Origin: Clostridium sp.
GTDB taxonomy: Bacteria > Bacillota > Clostridia > Clostridiales > Clostridiaceae
Direction of reading: 5' to 3'
DNA: 64,000 nucleotides
NCBI RefSeq assembly: GCF_022482905.1
Contig: NZ_JAKVOI010000001.1
Span: 2,605,958 to 2,669,957 of the forward strand
Shown here in pieces: positions 26,741-33,770 of this stretch. The stretch's first letter is position 1. Every line of letters begins with the position of its first letter. The notes below the pieces were generated by a model. That model worked only from the letters and a program-made list of their open reading frames with translations. It did no database searches and had not been told where the DNA came from. The position numbers were made by a program, and so were the translations under genes.

Positions 26741-27940
26741 TTAAATATCTGTATCAATCTCAATTACTGGAAGTTCCTCTTTAACCAAATTAGGGTATTT
26801 CAATCCACTACCAGTATTTAAAATTACAACTTTTTCATCCGACTTCAAGAAACCGGTTCCATACAACTTTTCTACTGCAGCAATTAATGACGCTCCTTCA
26901 GGACATATGAACAGTCCTTCAGTCTTTGCAAGCAAATTAAGCGAATCAAGAATTTCCGAATCTTTTACTTCAACTGCAGTACCACCACTTTTTCTAATCG
27001 CATCAAGCACTATAAAATCTCCCAGAGCTTTTGGAACTCGTATTCCTCCCGCTATGGTATTTGCCGTTTTACAAAACTCCGAATCCTTCCTTCCTTCATT
27101 AAATGCCTTTACAATAGGATTGCAGCCTTCTGCCTGAACTGAAATAAGCTTTGGAACCTTGCCCTTTATCCATCCAAGCTCTTTAAGCTCCTGAAAGGCC
27201 TTCCATATTCCAATTATTCCTACGCCTCCCCCGGTAGGATAGAGTATGGCATCCGGGAATTCCCAGCCGAAGTACTCGGCGATCTCAAGTCCCATGGTCT
27301 TTTTACCTTCTATTCTGTAAGGTTCTTTCAAAGTAGCCGCATCAAACCAGCCATATTTTTTTACTCCCTTGGCTATTATTTTTCCTGCATCAGATATAAG
27401 ACCCTTTACAAGATAAGTTTTTGAACCGTATATATAAGCTTCTTTCTTGGCAAGATCCGGTGCATCATAAGGCATGGCAACTACAAGTTCTATTCCAGCC
27501 TTTGCTGAATATGCCGACCAGGCACCTCCTGCATTTCCAGCTGTTGGCATAGCTATAGTTTTTATTCCAAGTTCTTTTGCCTTTGAAACACCTACAGCAG
27601 CTCCCCTTGCCTTAAAAGTACCCGTAGGATTCAATCCTTCATCTTTTATATAGAGATTTTCAATGCCTATTTTCCTCCCTAGTTTTCCAGCCTTAATTAC
27701 AGGTGTATCACCTTCACCCAGTGTAACTATATTTTCCTCGTTCTTTACAGGCAATAGTTCCTTGAATCTAAACAGTCCCCTTCTTCTGGATTTGAATACA
27801 TTCCTATCTATATTTTCCTTTATTTTGGAAAGATCATATCTTACAAGTAACGGACCACCGCAGTGACATAAATTATGCGGCTCATCTGTTGAATACCTTT
27901 CACCGCATTTTGAACACTCAAGATAACTAACATAACTCAT
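26741..27940 (-). CDS. Threonine-synthase-family PLP enzyme, paralogue 1
   Basis: A 399-aa fold-type II PLP enzyme of the threonine synthase family, which normally converts O-phosphohomoserine to threonine. An N-terminal zinc-ribbon-like C9-x2-C12-x12-C25-x-C27 is followed by the PLP lysine K110 in NPTGTFKARG and the phosphate loop PTGGGVG. This architecture also matches archaeal threonine and cysteate synthases. A near-twin lies 28 bases upstream, and both sit between ABC transporter genes under a SAM/T-box leader. The reaction may therefore involve sulfur; family membership is sure, substrate is not. Confidence 0.88.
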   Translation of the reverse strand: MSYVSYLECSKCGERYSTDEPHNLCHCGGPLLVRYDLSKIKENIDRNVFKSRRRGLFRFKELLPVKNEENIVTLGEGDTPVIKAGKLGRKIGIENLYIKDEGLNPTGTFKARGAAVGVSKAKELGIKTIAMPTAGNAGGAWSAYSAKAGIELVVAMPYDAPDLAKKEAYIYGSKTYLVKGLISDAGKIIAKGVKKYGWFDAATLKEPYRIEGKKTMGLEIAEYFGWEFPDAILYPTGGGVGIIGIWKAFQELKELGWIKGKVPKLISVQAEGCNPIVKAFNEGRKDSEFCKTANTIAGGIRVPKALGDFIVLDAIRKSGGTAVEVKDSEILDSLNLLAKTEGLFICPEGASLIAAVEKLYGTGFLKSDEKVVILNTGSGLKYPNLVKEELPVIEIDTDI

Positions 27941-27968
27941 AAATCATTTCTCCTTTATTTGAATATTT

Positions 27969-29159
27969 TTAAATAGTTTCAATCAACGGAAGCTTCTCAT
28001 CAATCAAATCAGGATATTTTAAACCACTTCCGGTATTCAAAAGTACAATTTTCCATTCGGGTTTTAAAAATCCGTCTTCAAACAATTTTTTTACTGCTGC
28101 AACTAATGCACCTCCTTCAGGGCATACAAGCAGTCCCTCGGTCTTTGCAAGCAAATCAAGTGAATCAAGAATTTCTGAGTCTTTTACTTCAACTGCAGTA
28201 CCACCGCTTTTTCTGATTGCATCTAAAACCATAAAATCTCCCAGAGCTTTTGGAACTCGTATTCCTCTCGCTATAGTATTTTGATTTTTGCATAATTCTG
28301 AAATTTCTTTATTCTCTTTAAATGCTTTTACAATGGGAGCACACCCTTCTGCCTGAACGGCAATAATTTTTGGAACTTTGCCATTTATCCATCCAAGTTC
28401 CCTGAGCTCCTGAAAAGCCTTCCATATTCCAATTATTCCTACACCTCCTCCCGTTGGATAGAGTATGGCATCCGGAAATTCCCAGTCGAAGTACTCGGCA
28501 ATTTCCAGTCCCATAGTCTTTTTTCCCTCTATTCTATAGGGTTCCTTTAGAGTGACCGCCTCAAACCATCCATATTTTTTTATAGCTTTATTTATTATCT
28601 TATCTGCATCAGATATAAGACCTTTTACAAGATAAGTTTTTGACCCATATACAAAAGCCTGCTTCTTAGCCAGAACTGCAGCATCATCAGACATGACAAC
28701 CACGAGTTTGATTCCTGCTCTGGCCGAATACGCTGACCAAGCACTTCCTGCGTTTCCAGAAGTGGACATGGCTATGGTTTTTATTCCAAGTTCTTTTGCT
28801 TTTGAAACACCTACAGCAGCACCTCTTGCCTTAAAAGTGCCCGTAGGATTCAATCCTTCATCTTTTATATAGAGATTTTCAGCACCAATTTTTTTTCCCA
28901 GCTTTTTAATCTTGATTACAGGTGTATCGCCTTCACCCATTGTAACCATATTTTTTCCCTCTTTTATGGGTAGAAGTTCTCTAAATCTAAAAATACCTTT
29001 TCTTCTTGTTTTAAAAACATCTTTATTTATATTTTTCCTTATTTTATCAAGATCATATTGTGCAAGCAGCGGCCCATTGCACCGACATAAGTTCTGCGGT
29101 TGATCAGCCGAATATATCTTCCCGCATTTTGAACATTCCAGATACTTTAAATAAGTCAT
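27969..29159 (-). CDS. Threonine-synthase-family PLP enzyme, paralogue 2
   Basis: A 396-aa close homologue of the gene downstream; most residues match, including the CSKC...CRC zinc-ribbon-like start, the PLP-lysine motif NPTGTFKARG and PTGGGVG. Differences cluster around residues 130-160 (STSGNAGSAWSAYSARAG against PTAGNAGGAWSAYSAKAG), near the expected active site, and around IARGIRVPK against IAGGIRVPK. ATG 29159 has GGAGGAG at eight bases; longer in-frame extensions run into the ATPase gene. Tandem duplication followed by divergence suggests two related substrates. Confidence 0.87.
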   Translation of the reverse strand: MTYLKYLECSKCGKIYSADQPQNLCRCNGPLLAQYDLDKIRKNINKDVFKTRRKGIFRFRELLPIKEGKNMVTMGEGDTPVIKIKKLGKKIGAENLYIKDEGLNPTGTFKARGAAVGVSKAKELGIKTIAMSTSGNAGSAWSAYSARAGIKLVVVMSDDAAVLAKKQAFVYGSKTYLVKGLISDADKIINKAIKKYGWFEAVTLKEPYRIEGKKTMGLEIAEYFDWEFPDAILYPTGGGVGIIGIWKAFQELRELGWINGKVPKIIAVQAEGCAPIVKAFKENKEISELCKNQNTIARGIRVPKALGDFMVLDAIRKSGGTAVEVKDSEILDSLDLLAKTEGLLVCPEGGALVAAVKKLFEDGFLKPEWKIVLLNTGSGLKYPDLIDEKLPLIETI

Positions 29160-29190
29160 GGGAACAATCTCCTCCATCCAAAATCTTATA

Positions 29191-29982
29191 TTATATGTTA
29201 TATGAAAATGGATTTTCCACTTTTGTAAAGAACTCATCATATATTTGACTTTTAATACGTGTAAAATCATAGCTGCTTCTGTCTCTGGGCCTAGGTAAAC
29301 CAACAGGTATAATCTTCTTGACTCTGCCGGGTCTACTGGACAATACAACCACCCTGTCTCCAAGATAAACTGCTTCATCTATATCATGGGTTACAAGTAT
29401 CATGGTAGTATTTTCCTTCTTCCATATTTTAAGAATTTCCTGCTGCATATTAATGCGTGTCATAGCATCCAGTGCACCAAAAGGCTCATCCAGCAGCAAC
29501 AGTTTTGGTTTGTTTATAAGTGACCTGGCAATACTTATTCTCTGTTTCATCCCTCCTGATAGCTGGGAAGGATAGGACTTCGCAAAATTAGTTAATTCAA
29601 CCAGGTCCAACTGTTCATAAACCAGCTTTCTCTTTTCTTCTTTGGACATCTTCTTGCTTATTCCGAATTCTATATTTTTTTCTACTGTAAGCCATGGGAA
29701 AAGTCTGGATTCCTGAAACACCATTCCTCTGTCTATTCCAGGACCATCGACAGCCTTACCATAGGAAAGTATATTACCTACATAATCTCTATCCAGACCG
29801 ACTATTATTCTAAGCAGAGTACTTTTCCCGCATCCACTTGATCCAACAATACTTAAAAACTCTCCCTGTTTAACTGATAAATTTATATTGTTTAAAACAT
29901 TGAGATCACCACCTTCTTTTTTAAAAGTTTTATTCAAATTTTCTATTTCAATAGCACCTGGTTTCTCCTGTACCACGGACAT
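29191..29982 (-). CDS. SsuB/TauB-type ABC transporter ATPase
   Basis: A 263-aa ATPase of the nitrate/sulfonate/taurine importer group. Walker A GSSGCGKST is at about residue 53, the signature is LSGGMKQRISIA, Walker B is LLLLDEPFGALD and the switch His is in VTHDIDEA. It is 28 bases downstream of the permease gene and 31 bases upstream of threonine-synthase paralogue 2, and is co-transcribed with them. Confidence 0.93.
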   Translation of the reverse strand: MSVVQEKPGAIEIENLNKTFKKEGGDLNVLNNINLSVKQGEFLSIVGSSGCGKSTLLRIIVGLDRDYVGNILSYGKAVDGPGIDRGMVFQESRLFPWLTVEKNIEFGISKKMSKEEKRKLVYEQLDLVELTNFAKSYPSQLSGGMKQRISIARSLINKPKLLLLDEPFGALDAMTRINMQQEILKIWKKENTTMILVTHDIDEAVYLGDRVVVLSSRPGRVKKIIPVGLPRPRDRSSYDFTRIKSQIYDEFFTKVENPFSYNI

Positions 29983-30010
29983 GATTTCTCAACTCCCTAA
30001 TTAATCAATC

Positions 30011-30799
30011 TTAGCTACCTGAATCCCATCTTACAACTAAAATTTGCAGCTTCTTTATTATATAATCTATCAAGAATCCAATTACACCTATTGAAGCAAC
30101 CCCTACCAGCATTATATCCGGTTGTGATAATTCTCTTGCATAGGATATTGAATATCCTATACCTGAAGTTGCTGCAATTATCTCTGCTGTAATTACACTC
30201 ATCCATGCACTTCCAATTCCAATGCGCAGGCCTGTAAAAATAGATGGCAGTGCTGATGGAAAAACTATTTTTTCAAGTGTCTCAAGCTTACTTTTTTCTA
30301 ATATTTCAGAAACTTCCAAATACTTTTTGTCTGCTCCCTTTATTCCATAAATAGTATTTATAAGTATCGGCCAAAAACTTCCGATTACTATTACCGTTAT
30401 TTTAGAAGCTTCACCTATTCCCATCCATAGTATAAGAACGGGAACCCATGCCACAATAGGAATTGGTCTTAAAAACCCTATAAGCAGGTCAACAGCATTT
30501 TCTGCTATTCTGAACAATCCAATGAATATACCACATATTATTCCTAAAGATGCACCTATACAATAGCCTTTTATAACTCTCAGTATACTTATAGACAAAT
30601 TTCTCGCCAGATCTCCACTTTTAACCATATCTATAAATGCCAGAAATATGGTATGAGGAGACGGTAGTACGGACTGTTTAATAAGTCCTCTATCACTTAA
30701 AATTTGCCACAGTATAATAAGTATTATCGGAACTATAAGTGCAATACCTATTCTACCAATAAATTTAATTTTTTTACTAAAGCCGGACTTTACGTTCAT
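30011..30799 (-). CDS. SsuC/TauC-type ABC transporter permease
   Basis: A 262-aa permease with six membrane helices. The EAA-type ATPase-contact loop is visible around EKIVFPSALPSIFTGLRIGI, and PIPIVAWVPVLILWMGIG is typical of the sulfonate/taurine group. The ATG at 30799 follows GAGGTG; an ATG five codons earlier is poorly placed. It is the first structural gene of the operon, directly after the SAM riboswitch terminator. Confidence 0.92.
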   Translation of the reverse strand: MNVKSGFSKKIKFIGRIGIALIVPIILIILWQILSDRGLIKQSVLPSPHTIFLAFIDMVKSGDLARNLSISILRVIKGYCIGASLGIICGIFIGLFRIAENAVDLLIGFLRPIPIVAWVPVLILWMGIGEASKITVIVIGSFWPILINTIYGIKGADKKYLEVSEILEKSKLETLEKIVFPSALPSIFTGLRIGIGSAWMSVITAEIIAATSGIGYSISYARELSQPDIMLVGVASIGVIGFLIDYIIKKLQILVVRWDSGS

Positions 30800-30832
30800 C
30801 TTTACACACCTCATATTTTGACTTAATTAAGA

Positions 30833-30862
30833 AAGCTGTTTTTCAAATAAGAAAAACAGCTT
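30833..30862 (-). terminator. Riboswitch-controlled terminator
   Basis: A 12-bp stem AAGCTGTTTTTC / GAAAAACAGCTT followed by TTCTTAATT on the minus strand, between the SAM aptamer and the permease gene. It is the expected expression platform. Confidence 0.8.
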
Positions 30863-30899
30863 GAATTCAATCTAAAACATTTCAAAATCAACTATTTTT

Positions 30900-31010
30900 C
30901 TTATCTCTCAGAATAGTAAATACTCTGCAGGAATTAACACCATTGCATTCTAATGAAAAATGCTGGTTGTCGGGCTTCATAGGGCCAGTCCCTCTGCCTC
31001 TCGTGATAAG
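30900..31010 (-). promoter_or_regulatory. SAM-I (S-box) riboswitch aptamer
   Basis: On the minus strand CTTATC (31010) pairs with GATAAG (30900) as P1. The conserved core follows: GAGAGGCAGAGGGACTGGCC, CTATGAAGCCCGACAACC, AATGGTGTTAATTCCTGCAG and CTGAGAGATAAG. These are the hallmark segments of SAM-I aptamers, which bind S-adenosylmethionine and stop transcription. It controls the transporter/threonine-synthase-like operon downstream. Confidence 0.95.
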
Positions 31011-31026
31011 AGAATATACAGTTTTC

Positions 31027-31056
31027 AACATATAATTATATATTCCACTTTGTCAA
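31027..31056 (-). promoter_or_regulatory. Promoter in front of the SAM riboswitch
   Basis: TTGACA-N18-TATGTT on the minus strand, between the T-box terminator and the SAM aptamer. It would give a transcript controlled by the S-box alone. Confidence 0.55.
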
Positions 31057-31089
31057 TAATCCACTATTAAATTTTCTATAAATTATGCA

Positions 31090-31318
31090 AATACAAAAAA
31101 TCCTGTTCTCTTAATGCAGAGGCAGAATTTATCCGCGGTCCCACTCTGTTTACTGTAAATAGATTCTCATACAGCAACTCTATAATTAATGCTCAAGAAT
31201 GCACTTCAGTTAATTCCGTTCAGGACTTCTCACAGCTTACAAAAATCCCTCTCTTCGAACTTTTCTCAACCTACTCTTCTCCATCATTGCAAATATTTCT
31301 TTTATATTTCTTCAACTT
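31090..31318 (-). promoter_or_regulatory. T-box leader (tRNA-sensing, probably Cys)
   Basis: The minus strand has the full T-box order: the AGTA bulge and AGAGAGGG in stem I, a stem I return strand with AACTGAAGTGCATTC, the T-box AGAGTGGGACCGCGG (31147-31133), then a hairpin with TTTTTT (31130-31090). The specifier is best read as TGC (Cys, 31203-31201), which leaves the conserved purine A just after it. GTG (Val) is the alternative register. Uncharged tRNA would favour readthrough into the S-box leader and operon. Confidence 0.9.
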
Positions 31319-31326
31319 TGTGTATT

Positions 31327-31355
31327 ATTATATCAAAGAAAATAATATATTACAA
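31327..31355 (-). promoter_or_regulatory. Promoter of the T-box leader
   Basis: TTGTAA-N17-TATAAT on the minus strand, placing the start near 31318, about ten bases before stem I. It is divergent from the LysR gene. Confidence 0.7.
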
Positions 31356-31413
31356 ATACCAAAAACATATCTAATTTATAGCTATAAGATATAAATTATG
31401 AAGGGTGATTATC

Positions 31414-32274
31414 ATGGATATAAGACAACTCAAGTACTTTCTTACAATAGTAGAAAAGGGAAGTATAACTAAAGCTGCACGACAACTTCACATAGCACAG
31501 CCTCCATTAAGTCAGCAGCTCAAACTGCTGGAAAAAGAGCTTGGAATTAAATTGATAGAAAGAAATACAAGAAAGCTGCAAATAACTGATGCGGGAAGGA
31601 TACTTCAATACCGTTCCAAACAAATTCTTGAACTGACTAAAAATACAAAAAAAGAACTTGAAAATTTAAAGGACGGATTTAAGGGTATACTATCTATAGG
31701 TACAGTAGCATCTTCCGGTACTACAATACTGCTGAAAAAATTAAATGATTTTCATGAAAAGTATCCCCACATAAACTTTACTATAAGAGAAAGCAGCACC
31801 TCTGAAATTCTCAAACTCCTCAATACAGGAATTATAGAAGTTGGTATAGTATTTACTCCTTTTAATTCTGAAAAGTTTGAATCATTGCTGCTTCCAAGTG
31901 AATCAATGGTTGCAGTTGTAAAACAGGGTTCCTATTTTGACAGTCTCAAAAATAAAATCAGTTTAGACGGTTTAATAAACAAGCCGTTGATAGTAGACCA
32001 CAAATTTAAAGATATGCTAATTTCATCCTGTCATCAAATTGGTTTCGAACCTAGAATACTATGTGAAAATGAAGATGCAAGGTCGGTTTTACTATGGGCT
32101 GCTACTGGTATTGGTATAGGTGTGGTTCCAAAATCTGCTTCAGAGCTGATTCCCCGACTAAGTTTAAAATATATTGAAATAAACGAATTATCCCTCAAAA
32201 CTCGTCCTGCAGTAGTATGGGTTAGAAATAGGTATTTATCCGATATAGCCAAAGACTTTATAAATACATTTTGA
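31414..32274 (+). CDS. LysR-family transcriptional regulator
   Basis: A 286-aa LysR regulator. The N-terminal helix-turn-helix is MDIRQLKYFLTIVEKGSITK followed by AARQLHIAQPPLSQQLKLLE. The effector domain begins near residue 92 (ILSIGTVASSGTTIL). The ATG at 31414 is preferred over an upstream GTG because of AAGGGTG spacing. It is divergent from the T-box/S-box operon, a common arrangement for LysR regulators of sulfur genes, and a 12-bp palindrome (TTATAGCTATAA, 31376-31387) lies in between. Its ligand is not known. Confidence 0.9.
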   Translation: MDIRQLKYFLTIVEKGSITKAARQLHIAQPPLSQQLKLLEKELGIKLIERNTRKLQITDAGRILQYRSKQILELTKNTKKELENLKDGFKGILSIGTVASSGTTILLKKLNDFHEKYPHINFTIRESSTSEILKLLNTGIIEVGIVFTPFNSEKFESLLLPSESMVAVVKQGSYFDSLKNKISLDGLINKPLIVDHKFKDMLISSCHQIGFEPRILCENEDARSVLLWAATGIGIGVVPKSASELIPRLSLKYIEINELSLKTRPAVVWVRNRYLSDIAKDFINTF

Positions 32275-32347
32275 ATATCTTTAAATATGCTATATTCACA
32301 AGTTATCAACATATTATCAACATATATTGTGGATAAGTTTATAAAGA

Positions 32348-32370
32348 GGAGGTACCTACCTCCCCTTTTT
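32348..32370 (+). terminator. Terminator after the LysR gene
   Basis: GGAGGTA-CC-TACCTCC stem followed by CC and five T. Confidence 0.8.
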
Positions 32371-32544
32371 CTACTTGTCTACTTTGTTTTTGATTATCCT
32401 GCTATATTCATTTAGCAATGAATCCAACATCTTACTTGCTGCAATTACTTCCGGATTTAATAAATTGTTTTTCTGTTTGACTAAATCATTCAGATGTTTT
32501 CTCAATTCCTGCATTTCCAACAGAATATCTTTTATATTAGACAT
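32371..32544 (-). CDS. Spo0E-like aspartyl-phosphate phosphatase
   Basis: A short gene of 57 codons on the minus strand beginning MSNIKDILLEMQELRKHLND and ending with SKMLDSLLNEYSRIIKNKVD. The S-K-M-L-D signature within the second helix is that of Spo0E-type phosphatases, which dephosphorylate Spo0A~P and delay sporulation. A strong GGAGG lies eight bases before the ATG. Size and two-helix hairpin fit the family. Confidence 0.85.
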   Translation of the reverse strand: MSNIKDILLEMQELRKHLNDLVKQKNNLLNPEVIAASKMLDSLLNEYSRIIKNKVDK

Positions 32545-32751
32545 GTTTCTTCCCTCCTTCCCTAATAATTACTATAAAGGAAGAAACATTCTAAAAAATA
32601 TTAATTTTGTATAAAACAAGATATCTGGGATTCAATAAAATGGACAATTCCAAAAAAGTTTAATTATTTTACTGATAATTTTTCAATTTGTATTGTAATT
32701 TTAACGGTAATTGTAGTAGCATTATTATAATAACATTTTTACTATAGGAAG

Positions 32752-33240
32752 GTGAGTACAATATCACTAATAGAAAATCAGCCTCCATGCCCAGATGATA
32801 AACTGTTTTCAATACAGGCGGACAAAATAATAAATATATTCAAAAACATACAGCGATCTTTAACTACAAAGTTCAAAAAAAGTGCAAATAAATATGGCTT
32901 TACAGTGCCGCAGCTTTCGGTTATATTTCATTTGTACAAAATGCCTTATGTAACCTTGAATGAATTAAGCGAATGCATGATGCTTACTAAAAGTACTGTT
33001 TCAGGCATAATAGACAGGCTTGAAAAGCAGGGCATAGTAATCAGGGAAATCCCTGAAGACAATCGCAGAATTGTCAGGCTTTCTCTTTCCAACGATTTCA
33101 AAGAAAAACATGATATTTCCTCTATGAAAAAGGAATTCATTTCCGATTGTATTCTTGACATTATAAAAGATATGGGACCCGTGGAAACAGACAATTTCAT
33201 TTCTTCATTGGAACACTTTAATTCACTTATAAAAAAATAG
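32752..33240 (+). CDS. MarR-family transcriptional regulator
   Basis: A 162-aa winged-helix protein; LNELSECMMLTKSTVSGIID is the recognition region and REIPEDNRRIVRLSL the wing. The GTG at 32752 overlaps its own ribosome site, and the better-spaced codon after GGAAGGTGAG is an ATA at 32761, possibly a rare start or a mutated ATG. It is a single gene with its own terminator; no target gene can be named. Confidence 0.82.
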   Translation: MSTISLIENQPPCPDDKLFSIQADKIINIFKNIQRSLTTKFKKSANKYGFTVPQLSVIFHLYKMPYVTLNELSECMMLTKSTVSGIIDRLEKQGIVIREIPEDNRRIVRLSLSNDFKEKHDISSMKKEFISDCILDIIKDMGPVETDNFISSLEHFNSLIKK

Positions 33241-33241
33241 C

Positions 33242-33279
33242 AGCAGTGAACCAGAATTTAAAACTGGTTCACTACTGCT
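33242..33279. terminator. Terminator between marR and smpB
   Basis: AGTGAACCAG and CTGGTTCACT arms (with an outer AGC/GCT extension) around an A-rich loop. It separates converging genes. Confidence 0.75.
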
Positions 33280-33285
33280 TGTATT

Positions 33286-33756
33286 TCATCTGTATCTTTC
33301 TTTAAGCTGCCTGTCTATATCTCTCTTAGCAGCTTTTTCCATAAGCACATTTCTCTTGTCATAGTCTTTTTTACCCTTTCCAACTGCCAGGTTTACCTTT
33401 ACCATTCCATGTTTAAGGTACAGTGCAAGCGGCACTAAAGTATATCCTCTCTGTGCCGTATATCCCAGTAATTTACTTATCTCGGATTTATGCAGAAGCA
33501 GTTTTCTTGTTCTGAGCGGATCTTTATTATATATATTCCCCTTTTCATAAGGACTTATATGCATGTTTCTGACAAAGATTTCACCGTTTATTATATCCGC
33601 ATAACTATCCTTTAAATTGGCTTTGCCTTCTCGTATGGATTTTACCTCTGTCCCTACAAGTTCTATACCGGCTTCCATTGATTCTTCTATGAAGTAGTCA
33701 TGTCTTGCCTTCCTATTTTCAGCAAGAGTTTTGCTTCCAGTTTTGTTTTTTGCCAT
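33286..33756 (-). CDS. smpB: SsrA-binding protein SmpB
   Basis: A 156-aa partner of tmRNA that delivers it to stalled ribosomes. Typical segments are [40 protein letters not shown] and a basic C-terminal tail ([13 protein letters not shown]) that probes the empty mRNA channel. The ATG at 33756 follows GGGGTGA. It lies 14 bases after rnr, the usual Firmicute order; the usual next gene, ssrA, is absent here and lies 22 kb away in the opposite direction. Confidence 0.96.
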   Translation of the reverse strand: MAKNKTGSKTLAENRKARHDYFIEESMEAGIELVGTEVKSIREGKANLKDSYADIINGEIFVRNMHISPYEKGNIYNKDPLRTRKLLLHKSEISKLLGYTAQRGYTLVPLALYLKHGMVKVNLAVGKGKKDYDKRNVLMEKAAKRDIDRQLKERYR

Positions 33757-33770
33757 AAATCTCACCCCTT

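Noticed and set aside
31041-31046. TATAAT as -10 box for the inner promoter before the SAM riboswitch
   Set aside because: It lies only about ten bases from TTGACA, too close. TATGTT at 18 bases was used instead, with low confidence.
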